Shown piece by piece: positions 1 through 5,007 of a stretch of DNA of 7,066 bases. The notes below the pieces were generated by a model. It searched no databases, was not told where the DNA came from, and was given only the letters and a program-made list of their open reading frames with translations. The position numbers were made by a program, and so were the translations under genes. Each line of letters starts with the position of its first letter. Within the stretch, counting starts at the first letter, position 1. Source of the DNA: an uncultured Bacteroidota bacterium (GTDB lineage: Bacteria; Bacteroidota; Bacteroidia; Chitinophagales; Chitinophagaceae); assembly GCA_903905685.1 (NCBI GenBank), contig CAIVHI010000515.1, forward strand, positions 1-7,066, in the 5' to 3' direction.

Positions 1-290
1 TAGGTGTCTTTTGCGGTGCTTTGGTCGGAAGCGGTGCCATCATCAGGCATCAAAGCAACGATGGGTATGTTTTTAAAGTGTCTTTGCAACAGTCTAATGC
101 CGGTATCGCCGTCTATGCCGGGAAAAGGTAGGCAGGCCACTATCAGCCTTAGTTCCACCGCCGGCACCAGAAAGGAGTCTTCCAATGATTTGTAGTGAAC
201 CGATGCCATCACATCGTCATCGGATATGACTTCCAATACCTTCTCGAATTCCGATTGGTTGGCTTCTACAAACAGGATATTTTTTTTCAT
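1..290 (-). CDS. Degenerate response-regulator receiver-like protein, 3' end outside window
   Basis: The ATG at 290-288 opens 96 codons that run off the window edge. The start MKKNILFVEANQ resembles beta-1 of a CheY-like receiver, and LRLIVACLPFPGIDG (residues 47-61) matches the usual DLILLDLxMPGMDG block, followed by a helix and NIPIVALMPDD (74-84) resembling the IPVIxLTA strand. The catalytic set is lost. C53 sits where the phospho-accepting Asp should be, the acidic pair after beta-1 is E9-A10, and the conserved Thr/Ser is M81. The fold is therefore receiver-like but ordinary Asp phosphorylation is not expected; such aspartate-less receivers usually act by protein contact. It lies 202 bp downstream of the sigma-54 activator on the same strand. 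Any output domain would be outside the window. An AGGAGG lies 15 nt before the ATG, too far for a normal ribosome site. The assignment rests on motif pattern only. Confidence 0.7.
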   Translation of the reverse strand, partial: MKKNILFVEANQSEFEKVLEVISDDDVMASVHYKSLEDSFLVPAVELRLIVACLPFPGIDGDTGIRLLQRHFKNIPIVALMPDDGTASDQSTAKDT

Positions 291-349
291 ACGGTATGGG
301 GTAGGCCTCCTGAATTACTGACTTGTCTGAACATTGGGTTCCTTGCAAC

Positions 350-398
350 GAAATCCGAAACTACTCGGAAACAAAAATAACTATTCACGCCGGATTTC
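350..398. repeat. 8-bp inverted repeat around a promoter-like element
   Basis: GAAATCCG at 350-357 and its perfect reverse complement CGGATTTC at 391-398 are separated by 33 bp. The promoter-like CAAAAATA (372-379) lies between them. A second small inverted pair, TCCGA (354-358) and TCGGA (365-369), overlaps the first arm. The arrangement could be an operator pair for the gene starting at 290. An 8-bp repeat may also be chance. Confidence 0.35.
372..379 (-). promoter_or_regulatory. Possible Bacteroidota -7 element for the receiver-like gene
   Basis: Read on the minus strand this is TATTTTTG, which fits the Bacteroidota primary-sigma -7 consensus TAnnTTTG. No TTTG is present at the usual 18-20 nt upstream, so the -33 half is missing. 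It would give a leader of roughly 75 nt. Alternatively the gene is read through from the miaB unit, since no terminator hairpin is visible after 493. Confidence 0.35.
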
Positions 399-492
399 CT
401 ATTGTTAGGCAATTGCAACTGAATTTGGCGGATGGGGGTGTAGTATGATAGATATGGGGAATTTCAGTATGTGGTGGGTTGGGGTCGTCAAC

Positions 493-1737
493 TCACTCCT
501 GAATGTCATATTCCTTTATTTTTCGGTATAGTGTGCGCTCCGAAATGCCCAGTTCTGTCGCGGCATCTCTCCGACGGTTTTTGTGCTTTTTCAATGCCTT
601 CACGATGTATTCTTTTTCGCGGTCGGCCAGCAACAAGGTCTCTTCAACGGTTTCATGATGGTCGCCAACCGCTTCAAGCAGAATAGGCCCGGTTTGCTGG
701 TAGGGGGTAGCGTTCACCACATGGGTATCGCGATTATTGTAAACGGGCAGTATGGTCGTATTCTGATGGTCGGGCTCCTGGGGGGTGTAGCCTTGGTGCT
801 GGGCCACGTCGTAAATCATCTGTTTCAAATCGTTCATGTCCTTTTTCAAGTCGAAAAACAATTTGTAAAGGATGTCTCGCTCCGTTGCAAAATCAGAACT
901 GCCGTTATTTCCGCCCAAATGCGTAGGTATCAAGGCCATGCTTTTGGCTCCCGAGCCCGTGGTCGCTAAAAATTGTTGGAGGATTTCGGCCGACACGATG
1001 CGTTCTTTGGAGAGCACCGATATTTGTTCCGCAATGTTTTTCAGCTCCCGCACATTGCCCCGCCAAGCATGTGCCACCAGCAGTTGCAGTGCGGCAGGCT
1101 CAAGCTGAAGGGCCTGAGTTTTATATTTTTCGGCATAGTCGGCTGCAAACTTGCGAAACAGCAACGGGATGTCTTCCTTACGGTCGCGTAGGGCGGGCAC
1201 GCGTATGGGTACGGTGCTGAGGCGGTAATATAAGTCTTGGCGAAACTTGCCTTCATGGGTAAACTCCAGTAAATCGCGGTTCGTGGCGGTTATCACCCTC
1301 ACATCGGTCTTTTGTACTTTCGATGACCCTACGCGGATGAATTCGCCGGTTTCCAATACCCGTAACAGGCGGGCTTGTGTACCCAATGGCATTTCCCCAA
1401 TTTCGTCGAGGAAAATGGTACCGCCGTTCACGGTTTCAAAGTATCCTTTACGGCTATCCACTGCACCGGTGAATGAGCCTTTTTCGTGGCCGAAAAGCTC
1501 GCTATCGATGGTGCCTTCGGGAATGGCGCCACAGTTTACGGCAATGAAGGGGTTGTGCTTGCGAGGCGAAAGTGCATGTATGATGCTGGAAAACACTTCC
1601 TTGCCCACGCCGCTTTCCCCTACAATGAGGACCGAGAGGTCGGTATTGGCTACTTGTACTGCCGTATTGAGGGCAAGGTTCAATGCGGGCGTATTGCCTA
1701 TGATGCCGAAGCGGTTCTTGATGCTTTGAATGTCCAT
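493..1737 (-). CDS. Sigma-54-dependent transcriptional activator without sensor domain
   Basis: This 414-residue bacterial enhancer-binding protein uses ATP hydrolysis to open sigma-54 RNA polymerase complexes. The AAA+ domain starts almost at residue 1. Visible motifs are Walker A GESGVGKE (40-47), the sigma-54 contact loop as GSFTGA (87-92, usually GAFTGA), Walker B GGTIFLDE (105-112), ATNRDL (151-156), the arginine-finger region FRQDLYYRL (165-173) and sensor II GNVREL (227-232). A poorly conserved linker contains a likely helix at 286-311. A Fis-type helix-turn-helix closes the protein (about 373-411, with ATELGISERTLYRKIKEY). There is no receiver, GAF or PAS domain, so activity must be set by expression level or a partner protein. 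The ATG at 1737 is the first usable start because an in-frame TAA lies just upstream. It follows miaB by 41 nt with no promoter-like element in the gap, so co-transcription is likely. Target genes cannot be told from the sequence. Confidence 0.95.
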   Translation of the reverse strand: MDIQSIKNRFGIIGNTPALNLALNTAVQVANTDLSVLIVGESGVGKEVFSSIIHALSPRKHNPFIAVNCGAIPEGTIDSELFGHEKGSFTGAVDSRKGYFETVNGGTIFLDEIGEMPLGTQARLLRVLETGEFIRVGSSKVQKTDVRVITATNRDLLEFTHEGKFRQDLYYRLSTVPIRVPALRDRKEDIPLLFRKFAADYAEKYKTQALQLEPAALQLLVAHAWRGNVRELKNIAEQISVLSKERIVSAEILQQFLATTGSGAKSMALIPTHLGGNNGSSDFATERDILYKLFFDLKKDMNDLKQMIYDVAQHQGYTPQEPDHQNTTILPVYNNRDTHVVNATPYQQTGPILLEAVGDHHETVEETLLLADREKEYIVKALKKHKNRRRDAATELGISERTLYRKIKEYDIQE

Positions 1738-1778
1738 TACTATGCGGATGATTTATAGTGGGTTGTCCATCAGAATTT

Positions 1779-3188
1779 TTACACCATATCTCCCAACAGC
1801 GTGGCACCTGTAGATGAATGGATACGGACATTTACATACTGCCCTTTAGCCAAGTCGGCCTCGTTCTTCGGGAACACCACCATTTTGTTTTGCGAGTTGC
1901 GGCCACACCAATGGAGGTCGCTACGGCGGCTGTCGCCTTCAATAAGTACCTTGAATGTTTTGCCCACATCGTTTGCATAGCTCTCGGTGGAATGGGAGCG
2001 TTGTAAGGTGATGATTTCCTCCAAACGCCTCTTTTTTACATCCTCGGGAATGTCGTCCTCATAGCGGCGTGCTGCAAGTGTGCCGGGGCGTTCGCTGTAG
2101 GCGAACATATAGGCCATATCATACCTACTGTGCTCCATTACCGATAGGGTATCTTGATGTTCTTCCTCAGTTTCCGTACAAAAGCCTGCAATCACATCGG
2201 TGCTGAGGCCGCAATGGGGTATGATTTCCTTGATGCGTTTCACTTTGTTCAAGTACCACTCCCGGGTGTAGGTGCGGTTCATGAGCTGGAGGATGCGGGT
2301 GTTGCCACTTTGAACGGGCAGGTGAATGTACTTGCAGATGTTTTCGTGGCGCGCCATGGCGTGCAATACTGCGTCGGTAATGTCTTTCGGGTGGGAGGTG
2401 CTGAACCTTACACGGAGTTCGGGCGATATCAGGGCTACGCGCTCCAGCAATTCGGCGAAGTCTACGGTGCCGTCGTCGTCGCTGTGCAGGTAGCTATCCA
2501 CATTTTGGCCCAACAGGGTTACTTCGCGGAAGCCGTTGTTGAACAGGTCGGTACATTCGTTAACGATACTCACCGCATCACGACTCCTTTCGCGGCCTCG
2601 GGTGAAGGGTACTACGCAGAAGGTGCACATGTTGTTGCAGCCGCGCATGATGCTTACAAATGCGGTTACCCCATTGCTGTCCAGCCTTACGGGCGAAATG
2701 TCGGCATAGGTTTCATCGCGGCTCAGCAGCACATTCACCATTTTCTGCCCGGTTTCGGCTTCAAGCACCAATCCGGGCAGGCTTCTGTAGGCATCGGGGC
2801 CAACAACGATGTCTACCAGTTTTTCTTCGTCCAGCAGTTTAGATTTCAAGCGTTCGGCCATGCAGCCCAATACGCCAATCAACATTCCAGGTCTGCGTTC
2901 TTTTTGTGCCCTGAAGGCTTGCAGGCGGTTGCGCACGGTTTGTTCGGCTTTTTCGCGGATGGAGCACGTATTGAGGAGTACCAAATCGGCATCTTCAAGA
3001 TTGCCGGTGGCGCCAAATCCTTCGTTGGCCAAAATGGAGGCCACGATTTCGCTATCGCTGAAATTCATTTGGCATCCATAGCTTTCTATGTAAAACCTCT
3101 TTTTGAAATTTTTTGAGTCGTTACCGACGGTTTGAAAGGCTTCGCCCTGACGGGCTTCATCCACTACTTTGTGCAGTATGTCTGCCAT
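1779..3188 (-). CDS. miaB: tRNA-2-methylthio-N6-dimethylallyladenosine (ms2i6A37) synthase MiaB
   Basis: MiaB is a radical-SAM methylthiotransferase that adds the 2-methylthio group to i6A at position 37 of tRNAs reading UNN codons; it is cytosolic and binds two 4Fe-4S clusters. The 469 residues contain all expected parts. The N-terminal UPF0004 domain starts at RFYIESYGCQMN (31-42), with cluster ligands C39, C75 (LLNTCSIRE) and C109 (GVLGCMAER). The radical-SAM motif CxxxCxxC is C184, C188 and C191 in MRGCNNMCTFCVVPFTRGRE. It is followed by LLGQNVDSY (225-233), HLPVQSG (289-295) and STDVIAGFCTET (329-340), with a TRAM-type RNA-binding domain at about 404-468. The first ~30 residues are a non-conserved extension, common in Bacteroidota homologues. 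MiaB-specific motifs favour it over the paralogues MtaB and RimO. It is the first gene of a unit with the sigma-54 activator and lies downstream of a strong terminator. Confidence 0.98.
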   Translation of the reverse strand: MADILHKVVDEARQGEAFQTVGNDSKNFKKRFYIESYGCQMNFSDSEIVASILANEGFGATGNLEDADLVLLNTCSIREKAEQTVRNRLQAFRAQKERRPGMLIGVLGCMAERLKSKLLDEEKLVDIVVGPDAYRSLPGLVLEAETGQKMVNVLLSRDETYADISPVRLDSNGVTAFVSIMRGCNNMCTFCVVPFTRGRERSRDAVSIVNECTDLFNNGFREVTLLGQNVDSYLHSDDDGTVDFAELLERVALISPELRVRFSTSHPKDITDAVLHAMARHENICKYIHLPVQSGNTRILQLMNRTYTREWYLNKVKRIKEIIPHCGLSTDVIAGFCTETEEEHQDTLSVMEHSRYDMAYMFAYSERPGTLAARRYEDDIPEDVKKRRLEEIITLQRSHSTESYANDVGKTFKVLIEGDSRRSDLHWCGRNSQNKMVVFPKNEADLAKGQYVNVRIHSSTGATLLGDMV

Positions 3189-3208
3189 AATTACCGATTT
3201 CCTTTCGG

Positions 3209-3216
3209 CAAAGGTA
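3209..3216 (-). promoter_or_regulatory. miaB: Possible -7 promoter element for miaB
   Basis: On the minus strand this reads TACCTTTG, a fit to TAnnTTTG. It lies about 20 nt before the miaB ATG, giving a very short leader. The matching TTTG is absent at the expected -33 spacing. A promoter is needed here because an intrinsic terminator immediately precedes this gap. The element also lies in a small palindrome (CCTTT-CGGC-AAAGG at 3201-3214). Confidence 0.4.
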
Positions 3217-3284
3217 AGTCATTAAGGCATAGAACGTTTGGCAGGAACCGAAGGTTTGGGCTGCAAGGGTGGAGGTGAGGGTGC

Positions 3285-3326
3285 AAAAAAATGAAAGAGG
3301 CCATCACCGAGTGATGGCCTCTTTCA
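3285..3326 (-). terminator. Intrinsic terminator of the Cys-rich exported protein gene
   Basis: The arms 3292-3307 and 3311-3326 are perfectly complementary over 16 bp, with a 3-nt loop. On the minus strand the stem is followed directly by seven T (3291-3285). It begins 24 nt after the stop codon at 3351. The plus-strand side has no T-run, so it works in one direction and separates this gene from miaB. Confidence 0.93.
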
Positions 3327-3350
3327 AGAACATTTTAGTCAATAATAATA

Positions 3351-4037
3351 TTAACGAGCTTGGAAGTTCAAGTTTGTGGGCTTCCAGTTGTGACCTACGG
3401 GCAAACCGGTAGTTTTCACGTTGCGGCTAACCACTTCGATGCGGAGGTTTTCGAACCATACTTGGCCTTGACCATACATACGTGCACCATAAGAGATGTT
3501 AGAAGCGCCTTCTGGAACGTCAACAACGATTTCGCAACGAGTCCAATCTTCAGTACCAACCATTGCGCGGTTTTCCATGTTGTCTGCGTTTTCGCAAGGC
3601 ATAGAGCAATAGTCGTGAGCATATTGTGTAGAGTGACGGTCGGCGTAGTTAGAACCACCAACTTGCATCCACAAGCCAGCCATTTGGGAAACGTTTTCAG
3701 TCCTCATGAAGCCTGTAAGACGAACCCTCTTGCCACGATAGTTTCCTGCATCAATGTTTTGGTGCAAATCACCATAAGTGTAACCTGAGTCGCCGCAGCT
3801 ATGGCATTTCCTGCCGTGATGACGACCGCTACCTGAAGTGTAACCGTTTTCGCAATAAGTGCTCGGATAGAGTGAGCGGATGGTTGCGCATGTTTTACCT
3901 GACTTGCCTGCACCGGGAACGGTTCCAACAAAGTAACTTCCGCGGCTTCCTTTTTGCCAGCCCTTCGGAGTGTCGTAAGACAATGTTGCCACTGCAACAA
4001 GTACCATCAGCAATGGTAAAAATAATTTTGATTTCAT
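3351..4037 (-). CDS. Exported Cys-rich protein, probably abundant, function unknown
   Basis: The product has 228 residues. The start at 4037 is chosen because MKSKLFLPLLMVLVAVATLS is a clear signal peptide; a longer frame from 4085 would begin inside the promoter element. The mature part resembles a beta-sandwich module that I recall from Bacteroidota regulatory and exported proteins: GNYRGKRVRLTGFMRTENV (98-116), AGLWMQV (120-126), DWTRCEIVVDVPEGASNISYG (about 164-184) and GQVWFENLRIEVV (191-203). Two inserts stand out: a Cys/His-rich one at about 50-92 with C50, C62, HHGRKCHSC (73-81) and H92, and a second at about 131-150 with C144 and C148; C168 lies in the core. These suggest disulfides or metal binding outside the cytoplasm. 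Codon use is strongly biased (all 14 Asn are AAC; GGT, CGT, GTT and TCT are frequent), unlike its neighbours. With its own promoter and strong terminator it is probably highly expressed. No enzyme motif is seen. Confidence 0.88.
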   Translation of the reverse strand: MKSKLFLPLLMVLVAVATLSYDTPKGWQKGSRGSYFVGTVPGAGKSGKTCATIRSLYPSTYCENGYTSGSGRHHGRKCHSCGDSGYTYGDLHQNIDAGNYRGKRVRLTGFMRTENVSQMAGLWMQVGGSNYADRHSTQYAHDYCSMPCENADNMENRAMVGTEDWTRCEIVVDVPEGASNISYGARMYGQGQVWFENLRIEVVSRNVKTTGLPVGHNWKPTNLNFQAR

Positions 4038-4078
4038 AAGAAAACGTTGTGTTTGAAAAAATGTTTTTGAAGTTGACA

Positions 4079-4110
4079 CAAACATAGAAATTCCTTCTCG
4101 AAAAAAAAAA
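4079..4110 (-). promoter_or_regulatory. Bacteroidota-type promoter of the Cys-rich exported protein
   Basis: The minus strand has TATGTTTG (4086-4079), an exact match to TAnnTTTG. A run of ten T (4110-4101) places TTTT at the -33 position with a 19-nt spacer, close to the consensus TTTG-19-TAnnTTTG. Transcription would start around 4072, leaving an A/T-rich leader of about 35 nt without a Shine-Dalgarno sequence. Confidence 0.65.
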
Positions 4111-4115
4111 CTTTT

Positions 4116-4679
4116 TCAGCTTTTAGAGCGAAAAATTTTATTGTCGATGAAATTGAAGAAGTCTGTGGGGCGGTAGGTGCGCCAATTTGGGGCGTCTATC
4201 AGGCTCACATAGCGGTCTATATGGGAGCGGAGGAAGTCGAACGTGGTTGCCTCGGGCATATTGACGGCCGCTATCCAGCCGCTGTTGTCGGCTATTTCCT
4301 CGGTCCATTCCATATAATACTCTGTATCGCTGCTGTGGAAGTTCAGTACATTCTCGGTTATCAGGATGAATTTCGAGATGCCGCGTTCCTGCATAGGCTC
4401 CACGACTTCCCTTTTCAGGGTCATGATGTCGTTTTCTATGGTGTCGTTCCATTCCCCAATGAATTCCATAATGGCGAACTCCAAGTCGTAATCCACGAAC
4501 AGTACCTTTAGATACAGGGTCTTGGAGCCGAAGGCTTCCCATTGGGGGTGTATATAATAATTGTAAACGGTGTTCGAAAATTCGAACTCGCTGTGCGCTA
4601 TCCCATAAAATGGCGAAGACTCATCTTCTTCGGCATTATAAAGATGGAGCCAATTGTAGAATGGTTCTATTTCGTGCAT
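4116..4679 (-). CDS. Conserved Bacteroidota protein of unknown function
   Basis: This 187-residue protein is soluble and acidic, with no signal peptide or membrane segment. I recognise its pattern as a widespread unnamed Bacteroidota protein, with blocks such as MHEIEPFYNWLHLYNAEED (1-19), SPFYG (22-26), FEFSNTVYNYYIHPQWEAFG (about 32-51), LYLKVLFVDYD (55-65), FIGEWND (73-79) and FILITENVLNFH (104-115). It is rich in aromatic residues (Tyr, Trp, Phe). No catalytic motif is evident. It starts 15 nt after the rhodanese gene and is the last gene of that cluster; a promoter for the next gene follows within 40 nt. The link with the rhodanese hints at a cytosolic role, but nothing in the sequence defines it. 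Family recognition is from memory. Confidence 0.9.
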   Translation of the reverse strand: MHEIEPFYNWLHLYNAEEDESSPFYGIAHSEFEFSNTVYNYYIHPQWEAFGSKTLYLKVLFVDYDLEFAIMEFIGEWNDTIENDIMTLKREVVEPMQERGISKFILITENVLNFHSSDTEYYMEWTEEIADNSGWIAAVNMPEATTFDFLRSHIDRYVSLIDAPNWRTYRPTDFFNFIDNKIFRSKS

Positions 4680-4694
4680 GGATGCCGTGCTTGC

Positions 4695-5003
4695 CTATGA
4701 GCCGAAATTGCGTTGCCATTCCAAAATGCCACCCGTGAGGTTGGCCACATTCGTGAATCCTGCCTGTTCCAATATCATGCAGGCCCGCATGCTGCGTGCC
4801 CCGCTACGGCAATACACAATGACTTCGTCGTCTTTCCACTCCGAAATGTCGTCAATTTGGAATTCCACTATTTTTCCCAACGGGAAAAGCAGGCCGCCCA
4901 AGTTGCTCTCGGCAAATTCGGCGGGTTCGCGAACGTCTAACAAGCGATAGTTTTCACCGCTCTCTTTTTTCGATTTCAATTCTTCAGCCGTGATGGTCTT
5001 CAT
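4695..5003 (-). CDS. Single-domain rhodanese-like sulfurtransferase
   Basis: The 102 residues form one complete rhodanese domain, the usual size for GlpE/PspE-like stand-alone proteins. Visible landmarks are the entry helix ITAEELK (4-10), the CH2A-like motif LLDVREPAEF (21-30), the active-site loop CRSGAR with catalytic C65, and the C-terminal GGILEWQ (91-97). The six-residue loop starting with Cys fits a sulfurtransferase carrying a cysteine persulfide rather than a Cdc25-type phosphatase, which has a seven-residue loop. There is no signal peptide, so it is cytosolic. It begins 4 nt after the stop of the T9SS-sorted protein and ends 15 nt before the conserved unknown gene, so all three are probably translated from one mRNA. 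The physiological sulfur acceptor cannot be deduced. Confidence 0.95.
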   Translation of the reverse strand: MKTITAEELKSKKESGENYRLLDVREPAEFAESNLGGLLFPLGKIVEFQIDDISEWKDDEVIVYCRSGARSMRACMILEQAGFTNVANLTGGILEWQRNFGS

Positions 5004-5007
5004 GCTA

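Noticed and set aside
425..486. G-quadruplex candidate in the G-rich plus-strand stretch
   Set aside because: Runs of three to five G exist, but two of the loops are about 16-17 nt, too long for a convincing quadruplex.
291..492. Sigma-54 (-24/-12) promoter ahead of the receiver-like gene
   Set aside because: TTGC motifs occur on both strands, but none has a GG at the required 10-nt spacing from the GC.
2154..3116. Long plus-strand open frame (320 codons) opposite miaB
   Set aside because: It is antisense to an unmistakable miaB coding sequence, has no recognisable domain, and reads like a codon-composition shadow.
3780..3830. Possible c-type heme site in the HHGRKCHSCG segment
   Set aside because: The motif reads CHSCG; the heme signature needs CxxCH, and the residue after the second Cys is Gly.
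4038..4085. Upstream ATG at 4085 as the start of the Cys-rich protein
   Set aside because: It would put 16 polar residues before the signal peptide and its ATG overlaps the promoter -7 element; the ATG at 4037 fits export.
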